Positions 34,265 to 42,372 of a DNA stretch of 45,053 nt are shown here, piece after piece. Position numbers and translations under genes: made by a program. The notes under the pieces are model-generated. The model saw nothing but the letters and a program-made list of their open reading frames with translations. It did no database searches and was not told the DNA's origin. Positions within the stretch are counted from its first letter, which is position 1. Each line of letters starts with the position of its first letter. Source of the stretch: Acidobacteriota bacterium (GTDB lineage Bacteria; Acidobacteriota; Terriglobia; Acidiferrales; UBA7541); contig QHYS01000186.1 of the NCBI GenBank assembly GCA_003223325.1, forward strand, positions 1 through 45,053, in the 5' to 3' direction.

Positions 34265-35308
34265 GTGAGTCATCGATTTCTCGCTTCAATGAGTGCTCTG
34301 CCAGTCGTGATCGCGATCGCGTTGCTGGCGCCGGTACGCGCCGCGGGCCAAGTCCAATCCGCGGCGGAAGCAACACCCACAGTGAAGACTTGGACTGTGC
34401 CGCGTACACCCGACGGCCAACCGGACCTGCAGGGAATATGGTCCAATGGCACTCTTACGCCCTTGGAACGACCCCGTGAGCTTGCAGGGAAGCAGTTTTT
34501 TACGGAACAAGAAGCGGCGGAATATGAAAAGCGAGTGCTTGAGCACAATAATGCGGATCGCCGCGACAACCAAGATGCGGAAGCTGACGTCGCCCTTGCT
34601 TATAACAACTTCTGGTACGACCGCGGAACAAAGATCGTACCGACAAGGCGCACTTCGCTGATTGTCGATCCGCCGGATGGCAGAATTCCTCCCCTGACGC
34701 CAGAGGCGCACAAGAGAGAGGCCGCCCGTGCAGAGGCCAGGCATGGACGTGGCGCCGCCGACTCCTGGGAAGACCGGAACTTAGGGGAGCGTTGTCTGAC
34801 CCGCGGTGCGCCAAAGCTTCCTGGGGGCTACAACAATAATTTCCTGATTCTGCAGGGTCCTGGATACGTGGCGATTCTTCAGGAGATGATCCACGAAGTT
34901 CGCGTTATCCCCCTGGATGGGCGTCCACACGTCTCGCAAAACATCCGCCAATGGTTGGGGGACTCACGCGGCCATTGGGAGGGCAATACGTTGGTGGTCG
35001 ACACAACCGATTTCAGGGACGAAATTAGATCCAACGCATTCAATTGCTGTGGAGGAGCCGGCGCGAACTTGCATCTGGTGGAACGCTTCACCCGGGTCGA
35101 CAATGACACGATCAACTACCAATATACGGTCGACGACCCGACAACGTTTACGAGGCCCTGGACGGTAGCGGTCCCCCTGACGAAAACTCCGGGACCCATC
35201 TATGAGTATGCGTGTCATGAGGGGAATTATGGGATGGTTGGTATCCTCTCCGGAGCTCGAGCCGAAGAAAAGGCCGCGGAAGAGGCCGCTAAGACTGGGC
35301 CCAGGTGA
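34265..35308 (+). CDS. Secreted protein of the GHWDGDTLVVD family, copy 5
   Basis: GTG 34265 is chosen because the sequence after AAGGAGG matches the start of the next copy (SHRFLASM); the frame opens earlier. The protein then has 347 residues with a signal peptide ending AAGQV. Landmarks are WTVPRTPDGQPDLQGIW, ERCLTRGAPK (first Cys), YNNNFLILQGPGYVAILQEM, RVIPLDGRPH, GDSRGHWEGNTLVVDTTDF, LHLVERFTRVDNDTINYQYT, TRPWTVAVPLTK and YEYACHEGNYGMVGILSGAR (second Cys). A Glu/Ala/Lys-rich tail follows. It is longer than copy 4 through an insert before the first Cys. It forms a tandem pair with copy 6. Confidence 0.87.
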   Translation: MSHRFLASMSALPVVIAIALLAPVRAAGQVQSAAEATPTVKTWTVPRTPDGQPDLQGIWSNGTLTPLERPRELAGKQFFTEQEAAEYEKRVLEHNNADRRDNQDAEADVALAYNNFWYDRGTKIVPTRRTSLIVDPPDGRIPPLTPEAHKREAARAEARHGRGAADSWEDRNLGERCLTRGAPKLPGGYNNNFLILQGPGYVAILQEMIHEVRVIPLDGRPHVSQNIRQWLGDSRGHWEGNTLVVDTTDFRDEIRSNAFNCCGGAGANLHLVERFTRVDNDTINYQYTVDDPTTFTRPWTVAVPLTKTPGPIYEYACHEGNYGMVGILSGARAEEKAAEEAAKTGPR

Positions 35309-35355
35309 GCAAGAGCTTGTGCGCAAGCAGCCGAGCAGGTGAGAAGGAGGTTGAG

Positions 35356-36408
35356 ATGAGCCATCGATTTCTCGCTTCAATGGGCGGCGTGGCAGCCGTA
35401 ATCGTGGTCGCGTTGCTGGCGCCGTTACCCATAGCGGGCCAGGCCCCGTCCCCGGCGAAGGCAACACCCGCAGCGAAGGCTTGGACTCTGCCACGTACAG
35501 CAGATGGCCAGCCGGACCTGCAGGGAGTATGGGACTACCGCACTATCACCCCACTGGAAAGACCCAAGGAGTTGGGAACGAAAGCGTTTTTTACCGACGA
35601 GGAAGCAGCGAACTACGAAAAGCAAGAAAACCAACGCCAGAATCGTGATTTGATTGATCCCGAGCAAGGTGGTTTATTTTATCCGCCGGGCGGTGTTGTC
35701 CCTTACAACGAGTTTTGGTACGACCGGGGCCACAAGGTCGCAGGGACAAAGCACACGTCGCTGATCGTGGATCCGCTCGACGGCCGGCTTCCTGCCTGGA
35801 CGGCGGAAGGGCAGAAGCAGGCGAACCTCCGCGCGGCCGCACAGCGCAACGACCAGCTTGGACATCCACACGCTGATTCGTGGGAGGACCGACCTCTGCA
35901 GGAGCGTTGCCTTGTTGGCCTGAACGCAGGACCGCCGATGACTCCAGGCGCCTACAACAATAACTTTCAGCTGTTCCAAACCCCTGGATACGTAGTGATT
36001 CTCAATGAGATGGTCCATGACGCTCGCATCGTTCCCTTGGACGGGCGTCCGCATGGGAGCGTTCGCCAGTGGAAGGGGGACTCGCGAGGCCATTGGGAGG
36101 GCGATAGCCTGGTGGTGGACACAACCAATTTCAGGCGCGAGACGAGCCTCGAAGGCTCCAGCGCGAACACGCACCTCGTCGAACGCTTCACGCGCGTCGA
36201 TGCGAACACGCTCCTCTACGAATTCACGGTCGACGATCCGACGATGTGGACCAGGCCGTGGACCGCCGTCGTTCCCACAACGAAAAGCGACGATCCCATC
36301 TACGAATACGCCTGTCACGAGGCGAATTACGCCATGACCGGCATCCTCGCTGGAGCGCGCGCCGCCGAGAAGGCCGCGGAAGAAGCCTCAAAGGAAGGAT
36401 CGAAATAA
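35356..36408 (+). CDS. Secreted protein of the GHWDGDTLVVD family, copy 6
   Basis: ATG 35356 lies seven bases after AAGGAGG and gives 350 residues, starting MSHRFLASMGG, with a signal peptide ending AGQAP. Landmarks are WTLPRTADGQPDLQGVWDYR, ERCLVGLNAGPP (first Cys), YNNNFQLFQTPGYVVILNEM, RIVPLDGRPHG, GDSRGHWEGDSLVVDTTNF, THLVERFTRVDANTLLYEFT, WTRPWTAVVPTTK and YEYACHEANYAMTGILAGAR (second Cys). It is closely related to copy 5. The ribosome site and first codons are duplicated too, which dates the duplication as fairly recent. A possible terminator follows eight bases after its stop. Confidence 0.88.
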   Translation: MSHRFLASMGGVAAVIVVALLAPLPIAGQAPSPAKATPAAKAWTLPRTADGQPDLQGVWDYRTITPLERPKELGTKAFFTDEEAANYEKQENQRQNRDLIDPEQGGLFYPPGGVVPYNEFWYDRGHKVAGTKHTSLIVDPLDGRLPAWTAEGQKQANLRAAAQRNDQLGHPHADSWEDRPLQERCLVGLNAGPPMTPGAYNNNFQLFQTPGYVVILNEMVHDARIVPLDGRPHGSVRQWKGDSRGHWEGDSLVVDTTNFRRETSLEGSSANTHLVERFTRVDANTLLYEFTVDDPTMWTRPWTAVVPTTKSDDPIYEYACHEANYAMTGILAGARAAEKAAEEASKEGSK

Positions 36409-36415
36409 CGCGCCT

Positions 36416-36444
36416 AGGCGCCCTCGACAATCGAAAGGGCGCCT
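36416..36444. terminator. Hairpin between convergent genes
   Basis: AGGCGCCCT (36416-36424) pairs with AGGGCGCCT (36436-36444) across an 11-base loop. It lies between the stop of copy 6 and the stop of the dioxygenase-like gene on the other strand. No T-tract follows on either side, so it may act as a weak bidirectional terminator or RNA stabiliser. Confidence 0.5.
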
Positions 36445-36456
36445 CGCGCGACCTCA

Positions 36457-37620
36457 CTACAGACGGCTCTCGGTGGTTTCGTCGCGGTGCTTTTTCAGAT
36501 ACTGCATGAAAGGCGTCCCGCCAGTTCCGACTGCATGGGGATTCTGCGCATCGGTCTGGGCTTGCCGGAATATGTAGGCGGCAGCATATTCGAGATGCAG
36601 TGAACGAAAGGCCTCGAGAGCCTCTACACACGCATTATACTTCGAGGTCAATTGTCGCCGGCCGGCACGTTGGACAAACGGCCGCACTGGAACTCGTCTT
36701 TCCAGCGACTCGATGAAGGCGCGATGTGTCGGGGGCATGTAGGTGCGCATCTCTCGGAGATAAGAGCTAAGCGCATCTTCCTTGTGTCCCACGCCGAGCA
36801 TCGCATCGAGCGCTGGGACGATCGCACTCTGGGCTCCGGTTTCGCCGCGGAACTGTTGGGGATGCCCTCCGTAAGCTTCTACCCCCTCGTATACGAGACC
36901 GTCTGGGACATCAGGATGATCCTTCCACCCGTGAATGTAAGGGCGAACCCGATGGTAATAAATCAAAGGTTCGCAGTGTTCCGGCATTCTCTGAAGGGTT
37001 GCGTACATGGAAGTCAACGAGGATCCAACTTGGGAGAGGAGAACTTCCAGTTGTTCCGCGTCGCGCGCTTCGGCGGCATCGAGACACACATCCAGCACGG
37101 CTATCGCTGGGGCGGCTTTCCGCTCGATCTCCACGTGAATCAGGATGAACCATTCCTCGTCCATCCCGCCGAGAAAGTTTTGGATCAGGCCGAGGTTGCC
37201 GCATTCGATCTCGCGTGACGTATCGAAACGGAAAAAATTGTGAAGCGCGTAGCTGCTATAGCTGAGCACGGGCGGCCGGCACAGACTCTCGGCAACCTGG
37301 TGCCACGGTACAGCAAGCCTCGCCGGCAACATCAATTCGGGCCGAGGACCTCCCCAGACGTAGGCGTGCCCCAAATAGCTTAAGAGAACCATGGCTCTCT
37401 CGCGTTCCCGAGAGTCGCTTATCGCTTCGATTGGGAATGGAGGAAGATCTGCGATTGTGCGGCGAAGTTGATCCGAAATGAGGAGTTTTGGTAAGCCCAG
37501 AGCCACAGTTTCCCATGCGTCGAAGGCCCTGGGAAGACGGGTCAGAGGATCGTGAAGGGGAAGAAAGCCGCGCTCGTAACTAAGCTCGAATGCGGCGATA
37601 GAGGTTGACACTGTTGACAT
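36457..37620 (-). CDS. Indoleamine 2,3-dioxygenase-like heme enzyme
   Basis: The protein has 387 residues. IDO-family features are the C-terminal-half segment GLVYEGVEAYGG, QQFRGETGAQSAIVPALDAM with LGVGH, SYLREMRTYMPPTHRAFIES and SKYNACVEALEAFRSLHLEY (proximal heme His at H342 in FRSLHLEYAAAYI). It ends GTGGTPFMQYLKKHRDETTE, much like animal and fungal IDO. It should open the indole ring of tryptophan to N-formylkynurenine with O2; the exact indole substrate is inferred. No kynurenine-pathway gene lies in the window. AAGGA about ten bases upstream supports ATG 37620. It is convergent with the secreted-family genes and shares its upstream region with the molybdenum hydroxylase operon. Confidence 0.9.
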   Translation of the reverse strand: MSTVSTSIAAFELSYERGFLPLHDPLTRLPRAFDAWETVALGLPKLLISDQLRRTIADLPPFPIEAISDSRERERAMVLLSYLGHAYVWGGPRPELMLPARLAVPWHQVAESLCRPPVLSYSSYALHNFFRFDTSREIECGNLGLIQNFLGGMDEEWFILIHVEIERKAAPAIAVLDVCLDAAEARDAEQLEVLLSQVGSSLTSMYATLQRMPEHCEPLIYYHRVRPYIHGWKDHPDVPDGLVYEGVEAYGGHPQQFRGETGAQSAIVPALDAMLGVGHKEDALSSYLREMRTYMPPTHRAFIESLERRVPVRPFVQRAGRRQLTSKYNACVEALEAFRSLHLEYAAAYIFRQAQTDAQNPHAVGTGGTPFMQYLKKHRDETTESRL

Positions 37621-37823
37621 TCATAATGTTCCTTATCCCGCTTGGTGGCCGAGCATCGTCAAAAGGCGCCCGACTCTTGGGTACTTATAGAATATAAGAT
37701 TTTTCGACGGCCGAACAATACGGCCTAAGATGTAGGTGCAGTGGCTGGCAACAATTCCAGCTTTGGTCCCGCGACTAGGTACCCTGAAGAACCTATCGCG
37801 AGAGTACGCCCAGCACACGTGTT

Positions 37824-37838
37824 TGTATTTTCGATACA
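37824..37838. promoter_or_regulatory. Dyad TGTAT-N5-ATACA, possible operator
   Basis: A perfect 5-base dyad with a 5-base spacer lies in the shared upstream region of the divergent IDO-like and molybdenum hydroxylase genes. The form suits a dimeric regulator. No regulator gene lies close by. Confidence 0.4.
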
Positions 37839-37849
37839 GGAGAAGACAC

Positions 37850-37877
37850 TCATGAATGCGGCCTAGGCTCTTCATGA
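37850..37877. promoter_or_regulatory. Dyad TCATGAA...TTCATGA with a central GCCTAGGC palindrome
   Basis: The 7-base arms (37850-37856 and 37871-37877) are complementary. The palindrome GCCTAGGC (37861-37868) lies inside. The site is 100 bases upstream of the molybdenum hydroxylase operon. Nested symmetry suggests an operator or a hairpin in the leader. Confidence 0.4.
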
Positions 37878-37977
37878 CTTGCAATTTTCGGGACTCGATT
37901 GAATTTCGGCTCGGCACCGGCGTAGACTACAAACATTCTGTGCGAGGTTCTGCTCTTTACCTTTCTGGGAAGGTGTC

Positions 37978-38676
37978 ATGAGTAAACGCAAGCACGATAT
38001 CTCCCGCAGGCAATTTCTCGAAGGTAGTGGCGCTGTTCTGGTCGCGGCGACTGCCGGGCCCAAGCTCAGTGCGCAACTGTCCAGCAGTATCCAACCCGAA
38101 ACTGGTGGCGCGACAAGAGAGGTACCTAGCACGGCCATCCGGCTCGTGGTGAATGGCACCGAACATCGCCTCGAAGTGGAAGATCGTTGGACGCTGGCCG
38201 AAGTGCTGCGCGATCATCTCGGCCTGACCGGAACGAAGATCGGCTGCAACCGCGGCGAATGCGGAGCCTGCACTGTCCTGTTGGACGGCAAGCCCGTCTA
38301 CTCGTGCAGCAATCTGGCGGTGTGGGCCGACGGGCGAGAGGTCCGCACCGTCGAGGGCCTCGCTCATGGCGACCAACTCGACCCGCTTCAACGGGCGTTC
38401 GTAGAGCACGATGGACCGCAGTGTGGTTTCTGCACGTCAGGACAGCTCATGAGCGCGAGGGGCCTGCTCACTCGCAATCCTCATCCAACGGCGCGGGAGG
38501 TCCGCGCGGCGATGACGGGGAACATCTGCCGCTGCTCCAACTACAATCGCTACGTTGAGGCTGTGCTGGCCGCGTCTTCAACCAGGGATGCGAAGACGTC
38601 CGACCGGGGTGCAGGCCGTTCGACCGCACCCGGCAGGCGGGGTGCAAAAGCTTCGGCTCGTGCAGGAGGTGCGTGA
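37978..38676 (+). CDS. Molybdenum hydroxylase [2Fe-2S] subunit with Tat signal (PaoA/YagT-like)
   Basis: The protein has 232 residues. Its twin-arginine signal DISRRQFLEGSGAVLVAAT directs export with bound partners. The plant-type [2Fe-2S] site is GCNRGECGACTVLLDG with a fourth Cys in YSCSNL. The second [2Fe-2S] site is QCGFCTSGQ plus NICRCSNYNRY. It passes electrons between the molybdenum and FAD subunits. An unusual Arg/Ala/Gly-rich tail of about 35 residues follows the second cluster. The stop overlaps the next start (TGATG). AAGGTG lies three bases before the ATG. Confidence 0.93.
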   Translation: MSKRKHDISRRQFLEGSGAVLVAATAGPKLSAQLSSSIQPETGGATREVPSTAIRLVVNGTEHRLEVEDRWTLAEVLRDHLGLTGTKIGCNRGECGACTVLLDGKPVYSCSNLAVWADGREVRTVEGLAHGDQLDPLQRAFVEHDGPQCGFCTSGQLMSARGLLTRNPHPTAREVRAAMTGNICRCSNYNRYVEAVLAASSTRDAKTSDRGAGRSTAPGRRGAKASARAGGA

Positions 38677-40838
38677 TGAGCCGGCCATCCAAACTCACCC
38701 CGTTGAAGACAATCGGCCATCCCACCGCCCGCATTGACGCAGTTGAACGCGTGACCGGGAAAGCCACTTATACCGGAGACGTTCATCTTCCAGGGATGTT
38801 GTACGCGCGCGTATTGCGCAGCCCGCATGCGCACGCGCGCATCCGGCAGATTGACGCCTCCAAGGCCTTGGCTCTCGCTGGGGTCAAGTTTGTCCTGACG
38901 CACGAGAACTGCAGTGTCGTCTGGGGCGCCGGTTCGATTTCAGGGGGAAGGCAGTATGTTGACGACATCAAAAAAATAACTCGCCACAAACGCTATCTCT
39001 TCAACAACCCGGTGCGCTTTTTCGGAGAGCCGGTGGCGGCCGTAGCGGCGACGAATCGCCATCTCGCGGAAGAGGCTGTTCGGCTCATCAATGTTGATTA
39101 TGAAGTGCTTCCATTCGTGCTCGATCAGGAAGCGGCACTCCGCCCCGAAAGCGTCAAGATCTGGCCAGAGGGCAACCTCTCGCCCACCGCGAAGAACGAA
39201 ATGGAACCGGAAGTCTATCGCCGCGGTAACGTCGAAGAGGGTTTCCGCACGGCAGACTTCGTGTTCGAAGATCGCTACACCACCACCTATGTCCACAACG
39301 CGCAGATGGAGCCCCGTCTGTGTGTTGCCGGCTGGGAGGGCGACAAGCTGACCTTGTACACCCCAACCCAGGGGACATCGAATTGCCGCCACGACATGGC
39401 TAGAGATTTGGGAATCCCTGACGAGAAGGTGCGCGTCATCTGCAAGTACATGGGCGGTGGGTTCGGCAACAAGAACCAAAATCAGGACGCTGACCTTATC
39501 GCCGCAGTGCTGGCAAAGGAAACTGGGGCGCCCGTAAAGTTGGAACTGTCGCGCAAAGAGGATTTTATCGGCGTCCACGGCCGCTGGCCGACCACGCAAT
39601 ACTACAAGGTTGGCGTCAGCCGCGACGGTGTGCTCCAGGCGCTTCAGTTGCGCGGCTATAGCGGCATGGGGCCGTACCGCAAAAATACGGGAGGCATCGG
39701 CGGGATCGAACTCTATCAGTGCCCCAACGTCGAGAGCGTCACCTATCCTGTGTATACCAACAGGGCTGTTTCGGGTAACTACCGCGCGCCCGAATTCCCT
39801 CAGGGCTTTTTCGGTATCGAGTCGATGATGGACGACGTGGCCTACAAGATGAAGATGGACCCGGTCGAGTTCGTCTTGAAGAACATGACGCGAAAGTCCG
39901 ACGACGAGGTGCCTTACACGAATTACACCCTCGAGGAGTGTATTCGCCGCGGCGCTGAAGCTTTCGAGTGGAAAAAGCGCTGGCATCCGCCGGGAGCGGA
40001 CCCGGGACCGATCAAGCGCGGCGTCGGCATGGCCTTCATGGCCTTGCGTTCGCCAACGGGCCAGAGCAGCGCCGTGATCCGTCTTGATTCGAATGGCCGG
40101 TACACCGTTTTCGTCGGCGTTACGGACATCGGGGCCGGAGCCAAGACAACCATGGCACTGATTGCGGCCGAGGCATTGGGCGTGCCGCTGTCGAACATTG
40201 AGATCGTGTGGGGCGACACGGATCGGTGCCCGTATTCGGTGGGCGAGTCAGGCAGCCGCACCACGGATATGACCGGGTACGCCGTGATCGAGGCAGCGCA
40301 CGATCTCAAGCGCCAGATTGCGGCGAAGGGTCTGCCAAAGGGCGATAACGTGCTGATCGCCTCCGCCAGCCCGAATCCCACATCCGAGGGCAAGGTGCGC
40401 AAAGCGTTCGGCGCGCACTTTGTGGAAGTAGAAGTCGATACCGAGCTCGGCCGAGTTCGGGTTCTCAAGTATCTTGCCGTCCAAGATTCCGGCCGCATCC
40501 TCAATCCGCTCACGGCAACAAGTCAGGTCAAGGGCGGCGCGACCCAGGGTATCGGGATGGCCTTGCACGAAGACTTGTTGTACGACCGACAAACGGGACA
40601 GCCCCTAACGACCGGCTATTACGGTACGCGTATCATGACTCATCTCGACGCTCCTGAGATCGAGGTGATCTTCATCGAGAGCGATGACGGGTATGGTCCC
40701 TTTGGCGCCAAGTGTATCGGTGAAGCTGGGATCGTTCACGCGGTCGCCGCCGTCGGCAATGCCGTCTTCAACGCCATCGGTCGTCGAATGAAAGACCTGC
40801 CCATCACACGAGACAAGATTCTGGGGGCGCTGGTATGA
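38676..40838 (+). CDS. Molybdenum hydroxylase molybdopterin-binding subunit (PaoC/YagR-like)
   Basis: ATG 38676 (AGGAGG upstream) gives 720 residues; a GTG three bases earlier is in frame. Segments typical of the xanthine dehydrogenase/aldehyde oxidoreductase large chain are ATYTGDVHLPGMLYARVLRS with PHAHARI, FFGEPVAAVAA, CKYMGGGFGNKNQNQDADLI, GNYRAPEFPQGFFGIESMMD, VGVTDIGAGAKTTMALIAAE, VGESGSRTTDMTGYA, LNPLTATSQVKGGATQGIGM, and near the C-terminus GAKCIGEAGIVHAVA with the catalytic Glu. It hydroxylates aldehydes or N-heterocycles with Mo-bound oxygen; aromatic aldehydes are the most likely substrates by analogy with PaoABC. Its export would ride on the Tat signal of the first subunit. The stop overlaps the next gene (ATGA). 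Confidence 0.93.
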   Translation: MSRPSKLTPLKTIGHPTARIDAVERVTGKATYTGDVHLPGMLYARVLRSPHAHARIRQIDASKALALAGVKFVLTHENCSVVWGAGSISGGRQYVDDIKKITRHKRYLFNNPVRFFGEPVAAVAATNRHLAEEAVRLINVDYEVLPFVLDQEAALRPESVKIWPEGNLSPTAKNEMEPEVYRRGNVEEGFRTADFVFEDRYTTTYVHNAQMEPRLCVAGWEGDKLTLYTPTQGTSNCRHDMARDLGIPDEKVRVICKYMGGGFGNKNQNQDADLIAAVLAKETGAPVKLELSRKEDFIGVHGRWPTTQYYKVGVSRDGVLQALQLRGYSGMGPYRKNTGGIGGIELYQCPNVESVTYPVYTNRAVSGNYRAPEFPQGFFGIESMMDDVAYKMKMDPVEFVLKNMTRKSDDEVPYTNYTLEECIRRGAEAFEWKKRWHPPGADPGPIKRGVGMAFMALRSPTGQSSAVIRLDSNGRYTVFVGVTDIGAGAKTTMALIAAEALGVPLSNIEIVWGDTDRCPYSVGESGSRTTDMTGYAVIEAAHDLKRQIAAKGLPKGDNVLIASASPNPTSEGKVRKAFGAHFVEVEVDTELGRVRVLKYLAVQDSGRILNPLTATSQVKGGATQGIGMALHEDLLYDRQTGQPLTTGYYGTRIMTHLDAPEIEVIFIESDDGYGPFGAKCIGEAGIVHAVAAVGNAVFNAIGRRMKDLPITRDKILGALV

Positions 40839-41824
40839 AAACCTTCACCAACACGAACCCGAATTCTCTTGACCAGGCCGTTTCGCTCGTCCAGCAAGCG
40901 CGCACGAACGGACAGACGGCCTCGCTTGTTGGCGGTGGCAGCGACTTGCTGGCTCTGGTGAAAGACTTCATCGTCAAGCCAGATGTGCTGGTCAACCTCA
41001 AGACCATTAAAGGGCTCGACCAGGTAGTTCCAGAAGCAGGCGGCGTGCACATCGGCGGGCTCATCACGCTCGACGCTCTCGGCAGCCATCCTGTGATTCG
41101 CAGCCAGTACACGGTTCTGGCCGAAGCAGCCGAAACGGTGGCGACGCCGCAGATTCGCAATGTCGGTACGCTCGGGGGCAACGTTTGCCAGCGCCCATGG
41201 TGTTGGTACTTCCGCAATGGCTTCCCGTGCCTGAAGAATGGCGGCTCGATGTGCTATTCCGTCGGGGGTGAGAACCAGTTCCATGCGATTTTCGGCGGCG
41301 GCCCTAGTTACATCGTCCACCCATCGGACACGGCTACCGCCCTGGTCGCGCTCGGCGCGAAATTCCGCGTCGTGGGGCCCTCGGGTGAGCGCGTGGTGCC
41401 TGGGGCTGACTTCTTCGTTCTGCCACGGCAGGATTCCACGCGAGAAAACATCTTGGCCCCGGGCGAACTCTTGTCAGCGGTGCAATTGGCGCCGGCCCCT
41501 CCAGGCAGGCGGAGCACTTATAACAAGGTCCTCGACCGCGAAGCGTGGACACACGCCGTGGTCAGCGCCGCGGTCGTGCTCGATATGGACAGGGAAATCT
41601 GCCGGAGCGCTAGTGTCGTCTTGGGCGGCGTTGCGCCGATTCCGTGGCGCGTACCAGACGCCGAACGCCTGCTCGCCGGCCAGCGAATCACGCCGGCGCT
41701 AGCCTCGAAGGTCGGCGAAGCCGCTGTCGCGGGAGCTCAGCCGCTCACAAAGAACGCATACAAAGTACCGATGACGAAAGCGCTGGTTCGCCGCACTGTG
41801 CTGGCGCTTGCTACACGCGCATAG
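40835..41824 (+). CDS. Molybdenum hydroxylase FAD subunit with extra Fe-S loop (PaoB/YagS-like)
   Basis: The protein has 329 residues and begins by overlapping the previous stop (ATGA). FAD motifs are SLVGGGSDLLALV, NLKTIKGLDQV, VHIGGLITLDALGS and RNVGTLGGNVCQRPWCWYFR. The last of these opens a loop with four Cys (NVCQ, PWCW, FPCL, SMCY; about residues 114-146) followed by FHAIFGGGPSYIVHPSDTA. Such a loop holds a [4Fe-4S] cluster in PaoB and in 4-hydroxybenzoyl-CoA reductase. It ties this enzyme to the Tat-exported aldehyde oxidoreductase group. Order here is FeS-Mo-FAD, versus FeS-FAD-Mo in E. coli. Confidence 0.92.
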   Translation: MKTFTNTNPNSLDQAVSLVQQARTNGQTASLVGGGSDLLALVKDFIVKPDVLVNLKTIKGLDQVVPEAGGVHIGGLITLDALGSHPVIRSQYTVLAEAAETVATPQIRNVGTLGGNVCQRPWCWYFRNGFPCLKNGGSMCYSVGGENQFHAIFGGGPSYIVHPSDTATALVALGAKFRVVGPSGERVVPGADFFVLPRQDSTRENILAPGELLSAVQLAPAPPGRRSTYNKVLDREAWTHAVVSAAVVLDMDREICRSASVVLGGVAPIPWRVPDAERLLAGQRITPALASKVGEAAVAGAQPLTKNAYKVPMTKALVRRTVLALATRA

Positions 41825-41857
41825 AAGCTGCGTTTCACCTATTCTTGGCATAGCCCT

Positions 41858-42190
41858 TTGAATCGTCGCGACCTAATTTTGCTTGGAACCAACCGCAAGG
41901 CTCGCATGGTCGAACTCTCCTGCGAGCGGCTTTACATGCAGTTCTGCGACTCGCAACTGGACGACACCAGGCAGAAACTGTTCGAACGCCTCGAGGGTGA
42001 ATTGCAAGGGGTCGGCGAGTTGCGTCTAGTGGACAGCACCTGGCTGGCGCGCGAGGATCTTGGGCAGTGGCTTGAGCCGCTCCTCGTTTCCATACGGTCC
42101 CGTGGTGGGCGGGTCAAATTTTTGCGGGCACCGGCATCAGACAGAACTGGGTTTCCGCGTATCGTGCGCCAAAAGAGAATTTCCAAGTAG
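41858..42190 (+). CDS. Conserved-looking unknown protein after the molybdenum hydroxylase
   Basis: From TTG 41858, 33 bases after the FAD subunit, a 110-residue frame begins MNRRDLILLGTNRKARMVEL and contains SCERLYMQFCDSQLDD, ERLEGELQGVGELRLVDSTW and EPLLVSIRSRGGRVKFL. Alternation of helix and strand (a strand LRLVDS, a helix, then GGRVKFL) suggests a small alpha/beta domain, possibly STAS-like. No ribosome site was seen. An in-frame ATG at 41906 gives a shorter form. Operon position suggests a helper role for the hydroxylase, but no function is claimed. Confidence 0.55.
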   Translation: MNRRDLILLGTNRKARMVELSCERLYMQFCDSQLDDTRQKLFERLEGELQGVGELRLVDSTWLAREDLGQWLEPLLVSIRSRGGRVKFLRAPASDRTGFPRIVRQKRISK

Positions 42191-42211
42191 CTGGAAGACC
42201 GGGACCTCGCC

Positions 42212-42372
42212 AACACAGGTTGGGATGCGACGCCCGACGGCCAGCGCTTCTTGTGAAGGTCAAAGAGGGCGAACAAAGTACGTCCGCCACACAAATCAAC
42301 CTGGTGCTCAACTGGTTCGAAGAACTGAAGCGCCGCGTGCCGATAGGAGCGAAAGATGACCGTTTGCGGTGA
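42212..42372 (+). pseudogene. C-terminal remnant of a TolB/WD40-type protein (often Ser/Thr kinase)
   Basis: The pieces NTGWDATPDGQRFL (from 42212) and, after a one-base shift, VKVKEGEQSTSATQINLVLN with WFEELKRRVPIGAK (to TGA 42372) match the last blade and end of TolB-like/WD40 proteins. These often follow kinase domains in Acidobacteriota. Only about 50 residues remain and the frame is broken. It overlaps the start of the feruloyl esterase gene. Confidence 0.65.

Larger units (their letters stand above)
37621..37977. other. Divergent control region between IDO-like gene and molybdenum hydroxylase operon
   Basis: This 357-base gap holds two dyads (listed separately) and no supported gene. 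A minus-strand frame across most of it has no family features and is taken as chance. Confidence 0.5.

Noticed and set aside
37633-37917. 94-codon minus-strand frame before the molybdenum hydroxylase operon
   Set aside because: No family match, no ribosome site and it lies across both dyads; taken as chance.
38940-39986. Long minus-strand frame (348 codons) inside the molybdopterin-subunit gene
   Set aside because: It is antisense to a well-conserved coding region; the composition is that of a shadow frame.
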